IMG/VR virus record: IMGVR_UViG_3300042945_002518
Span: 1-42,940 of that record
Strand: one strand, 5' to 3'
Length of the DNA: 42,940 nt
Origin: a virus
Made by a program: the position numbers and the translations under genes
The notes under the pieces: model-generated
What the model was told of the DNA's origin: nothing
The model's database searches: none
The model's input: only the letters and a program-made list of their open reading frames with translations
Part shown: positions 1 to 7,484 of the stretch, piece after piece
Layout of the letters: every line of letters begins with the position of its first letter
Numbering within the stretch: the first letter of the stretch is position 1

Positions 1-1266
1 GGGCCGAATGCGGTTACTATAACGGCGGCTGGCGATGCCCAGATTAGTACAACGCAAAGCAAGTTTGGTGGTGCAAGTGCTTATTTTGATGGTGTCGGCG
101 ATTCTTTGTTTGCGTCATCTTCTACATTGTTCAGTTTTTCAGGCGATTTTACGGTTGAAGGATGGTTTTATTTTTCGCAGGTCAACCAGTATAATGGTGC
201 AACAATCCTTATAAGTATGAACGTGCTAAACGCCTTTCAGTTGGGTACTGAAGGAAACAACATCAGACTTAGGTTTAATGGCACGCTTTTAATTGATTAT
301 GCAAACACTGCATCAAATCTTTTGAATAAGTGGACTCATATTGCTGTTACTCGCAAAGACAGCACTGTAACGCTGAGGGTTAACGGAACTTCTGTGTCGT
401 CAGCAACAAGTACGGCAAGTACAAGCGTTTCATCGATTAGCATTGGTCAACAGGTTAACAACGCAGCATTTTTTCATTATTTCAATGGCTACATCGACGA
501 CTTGCGCATCACCAAAGGCATAGCTCGCTACTTGGCCAACTTTACGCCACCCACCGCCGCCTATCCTGACCTTTACAACCCCTATACCACCCTGCCCGTC
601 TCTGGTGCGGCCTTATGGCTCAGTGCCCCGCAAACTTCGTCGCTTTATACAGACGCAGGGGCAACCAATGTCATTAAGGCTAACGATGCTGTTTACCAGT
701 GGAATGATCTATCAGGAAACAACCGGCACGCCACACAGACAACATCCGCCAATCGTCCGACATGGGTAGCACCGGCAAGCGGTAGGAATGGGCTGGGAGC
801 AGTAGCGTTTAATGGGAGCCAGTTTATTGGATCATCCAATACGGGATCTGTAAGTTTTGGTACTGGCGATTTCACGGTAGAGGGGTGGATCAAGCCGAGC
901 AGTTTTTCGGGAAACAACATCCTGCTTTATTCAGGCAACGGCGGATTCCCGCTTTACTTTAATTCTTCTGGGCTTTTCAAGGTATCTAATTGGGGAGTGG
1001 CTGATTACATCACAACTTCCACAGCCATTTCAACAACAAACTGGACTCATTTTGCCGTGACTCGTGCAAGCGGTACGCTAAGACTGTTTCTGAATGGGTC
1101 ACAAACAAATTCAGTATCAAATTCGGTTAATTTTAGCCCGTCAACATTTTTGCTTGGGTGGGATAACAACGCATCAAATCCTAAATATGTCGGCCAGATT
1201 CAAAACCTGCTGATCTACAACGGTCAAGCCCTTTACACGTCCAACTTTACCCCGTGGATGAGCTAA
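1..1266 (+). CDS. LamG-domain tail fibre / adhesin, C-terminal part (5' end outside window)
   Basis: The reading frame is open from base 1, so this is the C-terminal 421 residues of a larger protein. It holds two concanavalin A/laminin G-like (LamG) domains. The first covers roughly residues 1-175, with the typical KFGGASAYFDG and FTVEGWFYF strands and a HIAVTR strand near residue 113. The second covers about residues 245-421, with FTVEGWIKP and THFAVTR. A linker with the WNDLSGNNRHA motif joins them. LamG domains bind glycans and are common on phage tail fibres, so a role in host-surface recognition is inferred. The partial gene at the other window end finishes with the canonical beginning of the first LamG domain, so the two belong to one protein of over 700 residues. 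A start codon near base 106 would cut the first domain and is rejected. Confidence 0.85.
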   Translation, partial: GPNAVTITAAGDAQISTTQSKFGGASAYFDGVGDSLFASSSTLFSFSGDFTVEGWFYFSQVNQYNGATILISMNVLNAFQLGTEGNNIRLRFNGTLLIDYANTASNLLNKWTHIAVTRKDSTVTLRVNGTSVSSATSTASTSVSSISIGQQVNNAAFFHYFNGYIDDLRITKGIARYLANFTPPTAAYPDLYNPYTTLPVSGAALWLSAPQTSSLYTDAGATNVIKANDAVYQWNDLSGNNRHATQTTSANRPTWVAPASGRNGLGAVAFNGSQFIGSSNTGSVSFGTGDFTVEGWIKPSSFSGNNILLYSGNGGFPLYFNSSGLFKVSNWGVADYITTSTAISTTNWTHFAVTRASGTLRLFLNGSQTNSVSNSVNFSPSTFLLGWDNNASNPKYVGQIQNLLIYNGQALYTSNFTPWMS

Positions 1267-1267
1267 A

Positions 1268-1855
1268 ATGAGTCTCTACTGCCTTGTCGTCAACGGAAAT
1301 ATCGGTGCCCCGGCAAGCCTGCCTCGGGATTACCGAAATATCAGCAATTTCTACGCCCTGCCACCGGCTGATCTGGCCCGATACAACTGGTATCCATTTA
1401 ACCCGGCAACGCCACCGACATTTACCGAATCCACGCAAAAACTGGTCGAATCGCTCACTTTCACTGGCACGCAGGTCAATCAGTCTTGGCAGGTGGTAAG
1501 TCTGACGCAACAAGAGCAAATTGCATTTGCCACAGCACGCTTGACAGCTATCGGGCAGGCAATTACGCCTTACATCAATAGCCAAGTGGCAAACAAGAGC
1601 TATGAAAGCCACGTTTCAGCCCGTGCTGTTGCCAGTTCTGCTGATCCTGAATGGGCAAAGGACGGGCGGGAAGCTACAGCCTACTACGACGCTATTTGGA
1701 GCATCTTCAGGAGCCTTCAGGCAGGCGTGCAAGCCGGAACAATGCCATTGCCGACCGTCGAGCAATTTATCAGCAGCTTGCCGAAACTCTGGACGCCACC
1801 GGCACCACCGGCACCACCGAACGGCAACGGCACAGCCAACGGGCCATTGCCATGA
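1268..1855 (+). CDS. Fibre-associated protein / tail fibre assembly candidate
   Basis: A 195-residue protein that begins one base after the fibre stop codon, which implies translational coupling. The N-terminus carries a phrase like 'LPRDYRNISNFYALPPADLARYNWYPF', typical of small proteins that follow fibre genes in many phages. The middle is helical and Gln/Ala-rich, and the C-terminus is a short Pro/Gly tail with APPAPP. The position directly after the receptor-binding fibre suggests a fibre chaperone or fibre-associated role. This is inferred from synteny, since no catalytic motif is visible. The ATG overlaps the TGA of the next frame at its end, continuing a tightly packed operon. Confidence 0.6.
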   Translation: MSLYCLVVNGNIGAPASLPRDYRNISNFYALPPADLARYNWYPFNPATPPTFTESTQKLVESLTFTGTQVNQSWQVVSLTQQEQIAFATARLTAIGQAITPYINSQVANKSYESHVSARAVASSADPEWAKDGREATAYYDAIWSIFRSLQAGVQAGTMPLPTVEQFISSLPKLWTPPAPPAPPNGNGTANGPLP

Positions 1856-2070
1856 CATTCACCAACGCCGCCCGCAATTTTACTTTCCTGATGGTTGTGG
1901 CCTTTGTGCTGCTGATTGTTGACCTCTACAAGTGGCAGACTGGCAAGCAAACATGGTCAGAAGCAATCTGGACAGTGAATCAGAAAACGCTGGCCTTTTC
2001 ATTCGGTGTGGGTGTCGTTTGCGGCCATCTTCTTACAGTGCCCAGAGGGAGAATCAATGCCCGATCCTGA
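1852..2070 (+). CDS. Small single-span membrane protein (holin-cassette candidate)
   Basis: A 72-residue protein whose ATG overlaps the previous stop (ATGA). An upstream in-frame extension exists but lies inside the preceding gene, so the overlapping ATG is preferred. It has a strong hydrophobic segment at about residues 12-25 (FLMVVAFVLLIVDLY) and a second weaker one near 46-60 (LAFSFGVGVVCGHLL), separated by a Lys/Gln/Trp loop. Two short spans in a protein of this size, followed by several further small membrane proteins and a peptidase, fit a holin or holin-like lysis protein. No family could be recognised, so the role is inferred from size, topology and position. Confidence 0.55.
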   Translation: MTFTNAARNFTFLMVVAFVLLIVDLYKWQTGKQTWSEAIWTVNQKTLAFSFGVGVVCGHLLTVPRGRINARS

Positions 2071-2308
2071 AATTAAGCAGTTGCCCTCAATCTGGGGGTA
2101 TATCAACTGGCGAGAACTTCGCACGATTGTCATTACCAGCAACATCGCGCAGGCGGCTTTGGAATTGGTCATTCTGCCCATCCTGCAAAATCACTCGCTT
2201 TGGCTTGCGGAGCCTTGGAGCAGCAGGCTTTCGCCAGTTTTTGCGCTGGCGGTTGCACTGATCACAGGACGTATGCTCGGGAAACGAATGATTCGTCAGG
2301 GAGAGTAA
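2057..2308 (+). CDS. Small membrane protein
   Basis: An 83-residue protein that starts inside the end of the previous gene. The ATG at 2057 is preceded by GAGGGAG, a good ribosome binding site, and this decides the start over longer in-frame options. It has two hydrophobic stretches, about residues 24-45 (IVITSNIAQAALELVILPIL) and 59-72 (LSPVFALAVALITG), and ends in a basic cluster (GKRMIRQ). This is a typical layout for a small inner-membrane phage protein. It belongs to the run of four membrane-associated genes from 1852 to 3149, so a lysis-cassette or membrane-remodelling role is possible. No homologous family is recognised. Confidence 0.55.
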   Translation: MPDPEIKQLPSIWGYINWRELRTIVITSNIAQAALELVILPILQNHSLWLAEPWSSRLSPVFALAVALITGRMLGKRMIRQGE

Positions 2309-2310
2309 AA

Positions 2311-2670
2311 ATGTTTGATATTGATCACGAAAGCACTCAATCCTTCTTAGATTCCATAGGAGACCGGCTTTTGGGGCCGGGCTGGATTCTTGTGGGGACG
2401 CTTGAACTGGCTTCTGCGGTGATTACAGCCACAGAGAGCCGGTATGCAAGCGGATTTGAGGGCTTCTTGCATCATCTCATGGATCTTTTCATTCCCGCCG
2501 TCACGGCAACCATCGGGTATTTCACGATGCGGAATCGTCGTGAATATTACCGCATGAAGTTAGAACTTGAGCAACAGAACGAGCGGCTCAGGCTCGAAAA
2601 TGAGAACTTTGCGCTTCGCATTGAAGCCGCAAAACTTGGGCTGCCCGAAAAGGGCAGTGTGGATGTCTGA
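2311..2670 (+). CDS. Membrane protein with C-terminal coiled coil
   Basis: A 119-residue protein that starts two bases after the previous stop, with GGGAG just upstream of the ATG. Residues about 22-42 (GPGWILVGTLELASAVITAT) and 52-70 (LMDLFIPAVTATIGYF) are hydrophobic. From about residue 75 a charged Glu/Arg/Leu-rich helix (MKLELEQQNERLRLENENF) forms a clear coiled coil. Two membrane segments with a cytosolic or periplasmic coiled coil resemble some holins and i-spanin-like proteins, but no conserved motif settles this. The gene closes the first half of the lysis-like cassette and is followed by a hairpin terminator. Confidence 0.55.
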   Translation: MFDIDHESTQSFLDSIGDRLLGPGWILVGTLELASAVITATESRYASGFEGFLHHLMDLFIPAVTATIGYFTMRNRREYYRMKLELEQQNERLRLENENFALRIEAAKLGLPEKGSVDV

Positions 2671-2674
2671 TTTC

Positions 2675-2706
2675 AACTGTCAAGCACTATTTGACAGTTC
2701 CTTTTT
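2675..2706 (+). terminator. Rho-independent terminator-like hairpin
   Basis: AACTGTCAA at 2675-2683 pairs perfectly with TTGACAGTT at 2691-2699 around a 7-base loop, followed by CCTTTTT. It lies between the coiled-coil membrane gene and the next small gene. The U-tract is short and interrupted by two C bases, so termination may be partial. Confidence 0.5.
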
Positions 2707-2727
2707 CCCGGAAAGATGGGGTGATCT

Positions 2728-2940
2728 GTGCTGTTGGAAGTATTAGTGACTCAGGTGTGTACCACTGGACAATGCCCGCAAGTCGTTCAAATTTCGCCCA
2801 CAGTGACCGTCTATGCGGTTGCAAGTGAAATCTATCGACCGAATCCGTTGGCGGGCCTCCTGCGCAAAAATCGGCAGCCTCAGACGCTGCTGATCTTGAC
2901 CGCTCCGCCTCAGAAGGTTGAATCAGGGAAAAAAGAATGA
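2728..2940 (+). CDS. Hypothetical 70-residue protein
   Basis: This begins with GTG at 2728, seven bases after a GGGG stretch. The N-terminus LLEVLVTQVCTTGQC and the middle VQISPTVTVYAVASEI are mostly beta-prone, and the C-terminus is basic and Pro-rich. Two Cys residues flank TTGQ (C-x4-C). The stop overlaps the next ATG (ATGA), so it is translationally coupled to the membrane gene that follows. No function is recognised. It could be a small envelope protein, because its neighbours on both sides are membrane or secreted proteins. Confidence 0.45.
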   Translation: MLLEVLVTQVCTTGQCPQVVQISPTVTVYAVASEIYRPNPLAGLLRKNRQPQTLLILTAPPQKVESGKKE

Positions 2941-3149
2941 AAAATCTCGTGCGATTCGTGCCGTTTGCGCTGATCTGGCCGATCCTCCAGCTGCTTGCTC
3001 CCGTCATTATAAAGTTGGTCATTCCTTTGATCTTGCAGAAGGTCAGAGAAGCGGACGAAAAGGGAGAGATGGTGACAATCACTGATGATGAGATTGCCAG
3101 ATTCCTCAAGCGGCATGAATCGCACTTGAAAGCGGTTTACCAACGATGA
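2937..3149 (+). CDS. Small membrane-anchored protein
   Basis: A 70-residue protein that overlaps the genes on both sides (ATGA at each end). Residues about 5-37 form a long hydrophobic stretch (FVPFALIWPILQLLAPVIIK, then LVIPLILQKV). The rest is a charged helix (EADEKGEMVTITDDEIARFLKRHESHLKAV). An N-terminal membrane helix or hairpin with a soluble charged tail is compatible with an inner-membrane spanin or holin accessory, but there is no direct proof. Strict coupling to the secreted thioredoxin-like and peptidase genes suggests these products act together. Confidence 0.55.
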   Translation: MKNLVRFVPFALIWPILQLLAPVIIKLVIPLILQKVREADEKGEMVTITDDEIARFLKRHESHLKAVYQR

Positions 3150-3640
3150 TCAGCCTACTTGCGGCAGTTTTGCTTGCACAATCATCCATTCCCTCAGTGG
3201 TGGTACAGCCATCGGCAGAAGAGCGGGTGGTCTTCAGCCATCACGGGTTCACATATTTTGTAGGCAAGCAGACAGGTCAGGTGGTGGTTCTTGGCGACGG
3301 CAACCCGACACCGCCGCCAACTCCGCCACCTGTACCTCCTGACAATAAGCCTGTAGTTAAGGATGTGGCTTGGTTTTCGCTGATCGTTGATCCATCAGAC
3401 CCGGAACAGGCGCAATGGCGAACAAACGGCGTAGTGCGCGGCCTGCTGAAAGATGCAGGGGTACAGTTCCGAACGTATGCCGACACGGAAAGGGACATCG
3501 ACCTTCTGAATTTTCGAGGAGACGTTACCTCGACCGGATTGCCAACGGTGATTCTGCAAGACAAGAGCGGCAAGCTGGTACAGGTCAAGAAAATAACTTC
3601 GATTGAAGAACTTAAACTGATCGCAGCGGGGCTGAAATGA
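3146..3640 (+). CDS. Secreted protein with Pro-rich linker and thioredoxin-like C-terminal domain
   Basis: A 164-residue protein. It starts with a short signal-peptide-like or membrane segment (MISLLAAVLLAQS). A beta-rich stretch up to about residue 52 follows, then a linker of PPPTPPPVPP type at about 55-66. The C-terminal domain (about 72-164) has the strand/helix order of a thioredoxin or glutaredoxin-like fold, including the cis-Pro-type motif TGLPTVILQDKSGKLV near residues 131-146, but no CxxC pair is visible. A redox role is therefore unlikely and a binding role is possible. It overlaps the papain-like peptidase gene by ATGA, so the two may be functionally linked in the envelope. The fold assignment is inferred from sequence pattern only. 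Confidence 0.5.
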   Translation: MISLLAAVLLAQSSIPSVVVQPSAEERVVFSHHGFTYFVGKQTGQVVVLGDGNPTPPPTPPPVPPDNKPVVKDVAWFSLIVDPSDPEQAQWRTNGVVRGLLKDAGVQFRTYADTERDIDLLNFRGDVTSTGLPTVILQDKSGKLVQVKKITSIEELKLIAAGLK

Positions 3641-4434
3641 GCGAAGGCTTGGAACAGTGGGTATTACCTGACGGTCAATCCGTCTTTCTGGGCAATAACG
3701 AGCCGCCGGTCAGCCTGATTCTGCCGGTTCGTGGCGTGTTGCCAGACGTGCCCGAGCATAAGTGGCAAGAGTTCGACCTGCGAAAAGACACGTCTTATCC
3801 GGTCAAGATCAAGAACCAAGGCTCTTACGGGGCCTGTAATGGTCACGCAGCGGCTTCATCGCTCGAAGATGCCCGTTATATTGCTAACATGGGCTATGTG
3901 CCTTTGTCAGCTTGGCTGGTTTATGCTGATTTATGCAATGGTGTTGATCGTGGCAGTTCGATTGCTGAAGCCCTGACGCTGCTGCAAAAGAGCGGCACTT
4001 GCGACGACGCACTGGTGCCACACGGGGTCATCAATCCCCGCCGAATCGATGCCGGTGCCAGAGAAAACGCCAAGCGATTCAAGGTTGAAATTGGCTATCG
4101 CCTGCAAAACTTCAACGATCTCTGCGTGGCCTGCCAGTTACGAATCCCGTTCAATTTTAGCGTGCCGGTCAATGCGGGCTTTAACATGCTCGACTCCGAA
4201 GGTGCGCCGCAGAATCGGGCAGGCTGGCACAATCACGCCGTATCGGGCGGGTTTGCAATGAAACAAGGCAAATCAGGCTGGCTGATCGGCATGAGAAACA
4301 GTTGGGGTGAACAGTGGGGTAATCAGGGCTACTGCTGGATCGGTGAGCGTAACATCCGAGGCAGTGGCTTTGATGCGTATGGTGTATTTTCAGCGGAAGT
4401 TGACCCAGCCAATCTTCCACCGTCACTAAAATGA
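3637..4434 (+). CDS. Papain-family (C1) cysteine peptidase
   Basis: A 265-residue protein with the full papain catalytic layout: oxyanion Gln61 and nucleophile Cys67 in the segment NQGSYGACNG, His200 in WHNHAVSGG, and Asn221 in the hallmark MRNSWGEQWG, followed by GYCWIG. In classical papains the nucleophile is followed by Trp or Ser; here it is Asn. There is no signal peptide. It lies after four small membrane proteins and a secreted protein, just before the head genes. That is the position where a lysis enzyme is expected, and no muramidase, amidase or transglycosylase is visible in the window. A role in host envelope degradation is inferred. An alternative is processing of virion proteins. 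The family assignment is firm, the biological role is not. Confidence 0.88.
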   Translation: MSEGLEQWVLPDGQSVFLGNNEPPVSLILPVRGVLPDVPEHKWQEFDLRKDTSYPVKIKNQGSYGACNGHAAASSLEDARYIANMGYVPLSAWLVYADLCNGVDRGSSIAEALTLLQKSGTCDDALVPHGVINPRRIDAGARENAKRFKVEIGYRLQNFNDLCVACQLRIPFNFSVPVNAGFNMLDSEGAPQNRAGWHNHAVSGGFAMKQGKSGWLIGMRNSWGEQWGNQGYCWIGERNIRGSGFDAYGVFSAEVDPANLPPSLK

Positions 4435-4459
4435 CACCTGACACCAGTTATGATACAAT
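4431..4459 (+). promoter_or_regulatory. Promoter of the head operon
   Basis: ATGACA (4431-4436) and TACAAT (4454-4459) are separated by 17 bases. The -35 hexamer overlaps the stop codon of the peptidase gene and the spacer carries the heptad operator. It would drive the small basic protein and the downstream head genes. Confidence 0.6.
4432..4446 (+). promoter_or_regulatory. Tandem heptad operator, 14/15 match
   Basis: TGACACCTGACACCA is two identical, directly repeated TGACACC heptads without spacer. It differs from the genome consensus TGACACCAGACACCA at one position. It covers the -35 box and spacer of the head-operon promoter, so a bound protein would block RNA polymerase. Confidence 0.65.
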
Positions 4460-4492
4460 TGTGTTGTTAGGTGGCTTGTAGGAGTTTTGGTT

Positions 4493-4612
4493 ATGGCAAA
4501 AACAAGAAAACCGTTACAGAAGAAGCCTGTGCCACGAATGATCGTGGAGAAGCAGGAAGAGGCTCGCGAGCACAAGCCAAGCAGAAAAGGCAAGCCAAAG
4601 GCCGACTGCTGA
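4493..4612 (+). CDS. Very small basic protein
   Basis: A 39-residue open frame starting with ATG, preceded by TAGGAG eleven bases upstream and placed just behind a recognised promoter. Nearly half of the residues are Lys, Arg or His (for example RKPLQKKPVPR at the N-terminus and KPSRKGKPKADC at the end). The strong basic character suggests nucleic-acid binding or packaging as an internal head protein, and the next gene is also very basic. No family is recognised. Confidence 0.5.
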   Translation: MAKTRKPLQKKPVPRMIVEKQEEAREHKPSRKGKPKADC

Positions 4613-4639
4613 CAATGAGACAGAAAAGGGAGTGATCAA

Positions 4640-6739
4640 ATGGCAATGCGGATGTTTAGATCAATGCGAAATCCGGCCACAAAAACTGGCCGAACCAGCA
4701 ACACGTTTGGCAGTCGGATCAGAACATCCGCAAGAACCATTCGCGAGCAGACTGGAAATCTTGTCCAAGGGATAAGAAAAAGAGCAGCCTCAACAGCTCC
4801 GGCTCGCGGATACCAGCAGGCCACCGCCAGTCGCAATGTCAAAGGCTCCGCTGCGTCTTACGGTGAAAGTGCACGCAAAAAGGCGTACAATGCCGGAGTC
4901 AAGCAGACCCAAAGCCGTGCAATGCAGCATCGTGCTATCGCTGGTGCCCCTTCACCACAGGGATCAAGCTTGGGTTACAAGGTTGGCTTCAGGCTTGGCA
5001 GTCAAGTCGCCGCATCCAAGTACAAAGGTAACATTCGCACGAAGCTCGGCGTTGACCGGCCTAACCCACACATTCAGGGCGGCACTTACAAGGATATTCA
5101 AGGTCGTACTGGGCTTGAGTCAAGAACGCTGACGCAGGCCACCGCTGCACTGATCCAGACCAAGCGTCTTGCTGGTCAGGCCAAGCGATTTGCTGGCTCA
5201 GCCCTGAAGAATAAGCCAGTGCCGCCATCGCACATCCAGAGCCCTGTCAGCAATAAGCCGCTGGTGCCTCCGGGCAGTGCAAGTGCAGCCTATCGTGCCA
5301 CAAGAGGTGGTATCCGTGGTTTTGCAACTGGCGTAAAGTCTGGTTTCCAGATGCCAAAGGCAACTGTACGACAGGCGTACAATGCCGCCCGATTCAACAC
5401 AACCAGTTTTGGCACATTCAAGATCAACACCAAAGCCAACGCTGGTCTGTTTGCAGCCGGATACGGTATCGGCAAAGCAGCCAATCTGACGAAACGGGCT
5501 GTCTTTGCAGGCCAAGATGCAATGTCGGCAGCCATAAAGGCTCCGTTCCGGGCGGCTGCCGGTGGTGCAGGTGTCGCTGCTGGTCTGGGCAGAGGCTTGA
5601 AGTATGCCGCTCAGGGCAACACCACGCTGCGAAACGCCCGATACTCCTACATGAACGCCATGCACGCCGCCAAGATGGGCGACAGCCGTGCCGACCGCAT
5701 TGCAGGCAAGATCGTCGGGCCGCTTGACAGGGCGATGAATTACGGTGCCCGCAAGCTCACGCCTGCTGCTCAGGCTGTTGGGCTGCCAATGTACGAGGCT
5801 TTGAAGTACACGGTCACAAAAGCACCCGGAGATGCATTCAGGGCTGCTAGAGCGGGTATCCAGAACAGAGCGGCTGCGAAAGCCAAGAAGGCACAAGTGG
5901 CTCAGGCTGTTGCCAACGCAACACAGTGGGGTGGCAGAAACTCCACAACGCCAATGGGCAAAAACACCACGGCACAGCAAGTTCGTTACAGCATGGCTAT
6001 GAACAAGAAGGCGGCTGCACAAGCTGCATCTGGTCAAACGCCTTGGGGTCCACGAAACAGCAAGACGCCTGCCGGTCTCAACACCACAGCTCAGTTGGTG
6101 AGATTCAACAACTACATGGCCGGTAAGCGGGCCGTCAGCATGGGACCGCCGCCGCCACCAACGCCTCCTCCAACGCCTCCTCCAACGCCGCCACCGGCCA
6201 AGCCAACACCACCGGTTACACCGCCAGTTACGCCTCAGAACAAGCCAACGCCGTCTGCGGCCTCGGCAGGGACTAGAAAAGGTCGGACATTTGTTGCCGG
6301 TAGCCGGGGCACAACAGTCCGCACAAGTCCACCAAGATTCACTGCGGGACGTGGCAGAAGAATGCCAGCCAAAGTCGCTCGACGAATAGACAGAAATATT
6401 CAGGATTTACAGTCCGCAGTGAAAAAAGATGAAATTAACAGATTTTTCTCCGCTGAGAATCAGTCGTCTGAAGCCACCGGCACTGCGGTAAAACAGGCAA
6501 GACAGAACCGCACAGATTCAGAGCAGGCAACGAGAGACCAGCTTGCGAGGATGCTGTGGGAGAAAAGAGCTTTCGCAAGAGCATCGCAGGCTCAGGCCGC
6601 CTCGCCTCAAACGCCCGCATCCCAGAGCAATCTCTTCAACCAAGAGGCTATTGGGGGTGGCAAGCGAATGGGCAGGCCAAAGGGAAGCACAGACAAGGCC
6701 AAGCGAAAGCCACGAACCAGACGAAACCCGGGGGAGTGA
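4640..6739 (+). CDS. Large basic, Ala/Pro-rich protein of unknown function in the head gene cluster
   Basis: A 699-residue, strongly basic protein rich in Ala, Arg, Lys and Gly. ATG at 4640 follows GGGAG at proper distance. It contains repeated AYNAG/AYRA/QAYNAA phrases and two imperfect tandem copies of a roughly 35-residue unit at about 427-461 and 466-499, sharing W-G-x-R-N-S-x-T-P and N-T-T-A-Q-x-V-R. A proline tract (PPPPPTPPPTPPP) follows at about 503-535, then a charged C-terminus ending in an AT-hook-like GRPKGS. The composition suggests a DNA-binding or disordered virion protein such as an internal or ejection protein. The position upstream of scaffold and coat supports a head role. 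The function is inferred only and no family is recognised. Confidence 0.6.
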   Translation: MAMRMFRSMRNPATKTGRTSNTFGSRIRTSARTIREQTGNLVQGIRKRAASTAPARGYQQATASRNVKGSAASYGESARKKAYNAGVKQTQSRAMQHRAIAGAPSPQGSSLGYKVGFRLGSQVAASKYKGNIRTKLGVDRPNPHIQGGTYKDIQGRTGLESRTLTQATAALIQTKRLAGQAKRFAGSALKNKPVPPSHIQSPVSNKPLVPPGSASAAYRATRGGIRGFATGVKSGFQMPKATVRQAYNAARFNTTSFGTFKINTKANAGLFAAGYGIGKAANLTKRAVFAGQDAMSAAIKAPFRAAAGGAGVAAGLGRGLKYAAQGNTTLRNARYSYMNAMHAAKMGDSRADRIAGKIVGPLDRAMNYGARKLTPAAQAVGLPMYEALKYTVTKAPGDAFRAARAGIQNRAAAKAKKAQVAQAVANATQWGGRNSTTPMGKNTTAQQVRYSMAMNKKAAAQAASGQTPWGPRNSKTPAGLNTTAQLVRFNNYMAGKRAVSMGPPPPPTPPPTPPPTPPPAKPTPPVTPPVTPQNKPTPSAASAGTRKGRTFVAGSRGTTVRTSPPRFTAGRGRRMPAKVARRIDRNIQDLQSAVKKDEINRFFSAENQSSEATGTAVKQARQNRTDSEQATRDQLARMLWEKRAFARASQAQAASPQTPASQSNLFNQEAIGGGKRMGRPKGSTDKAKRKPRTRRNPGE

Positions 6740-7407
6740 TTGGCGTTGAGCAGCAAGCGTCAGCCTCAACGCCGCCTGTGACGCAGACCTCTACTGCCGT
6801 CGATAAAGCCCGCAGTGCACAAGGTAATACACCTGCTGTTGTCAAGAAAGCCCGCAGTGCCGAAGAGCAAAAGGCGAGAAACGAAGTTGCATCTCACCTG
6901 TGGCAAGCAAAAATTAATCGCGACACGTCTTTTAAGCACATGGTCGAGCAGTCGAGCGATGACAACCTGCGATGGATCATGGAAAGACCGGTTGAACGCA
7001 AAAAAACAGATACCGGATATAGCGACCTCGTTTATGCTCGTGAAAGTCGCTATAGAGGGCGTTACGCCGCTGTAAACATGCTTTTTGACGAAAAGGCTGT
7101 TGGCGAAAAAGTCCCTTGGGGAACAGTTCTTTTTGAAGCTCGTCGAAACCAAGATCCAAAGAAACTTGCACGGCAGGCAGTTCTTGAGTATCGACATGAC
7201 AAAATGATGGATCAAGTGATGGATCTGTTTGATGCTAAAGGTATTGCTGTAAGAGGAGGTTTAAGTCAAAAGACATACGATAGAATTGTTAAACTCAAAG
7301 ACCAGATCGCTGAGCAAAGAAATGTAATTGAGTCAAAAATGCCGAAAAAGTTTAGGCCAAGGAGCACTCTTACCAATAAAAGACGCTACGAAGTAAACGA
7401 CATGTAG
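6736..7407 (+). CDS. Hypothetical basic protein, head cluster
   Basis: A 223-residue protein. The best start is GTG at 6736, which overlaps the preceding stop (GTGA). A purine-rich GGGGGAG tract lies immediately upstream, close to the minimum spacing, so the start is uncertain. The N-terminal 40 residues are Ser/Thr/Pro-rich with two KARSA repeats. The remainder is helical and charged, with phrases such as ARESRYRGRYAAVNMLFDEKA and a basic end. The frame also runs upstream within the previous gene, but that portion is a shadow. Its position before the promoter of the scaffold gene suggests a virion or morphogenesis protein. The function is unknown. Confidence 0.55.
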   Translation: MIGVEQQASASTPPVTQTSTAVDKARSAQGNTPAVVKKARSAEEQKARNEVASHLWQAKINRDTSFKHMVEQSSDDNLRWIMERPVERKKTDTGYSDLVYARESRYRGRYAAVNMLFDEKAVGEKVPWGTVLFEARRNQDPKKLARQAVLEYRHDKMMDQVMDLFDAKGIAVRGGLSQKTYDRIVKLKDQIAEQRNVIESKMPKKFRPRSTLTNKRRYEVNDM

Positions 7408-7418
7408 AGTACGTTCTC

Positions 7419-7447
7419 TTGACACAAGTGTCCATCTTTGTTACAGT
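7419..7447 (+). promoter_or_regulatory. Promoter of the scaffold/capsid operon
   Basis: TTGACA (7419-7424), 17-base spacer, TACAGT (7442-7447). The predicted start is near 7454. The -35 box overlaps a palindrome GACAC-AA-GTGTC (7421-7432) built from the same GACAC core as the heptad operator that lies just downstream. Confidence 0.75.
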
Positions 7448-7455
7448 GCTATAAA

Positions 7456-7470
7456 TGACACCAGACACCA
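7456..7470 (+). promoter_or_regulatory. Tandem heptad operator, exact consensus
   Basis: TGACACCAGACACCA, exact match, directly at the predicted transcription start of the scaffold/coat promoter. One of three identical copies in the window (others at 20845 and 38633). Confidence 0.75.
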
Positions 7471-7484
7471 CTCAGGGCTGATTC

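Noticed and set aside
5198-6037. Long minus-strand frame inside the basic head protein
   Set aside because: It is a shadow of the well-supported plus-strand gene, with Cys/Ser-rich, low-quality sequence and no promoter or ribosome binding site.
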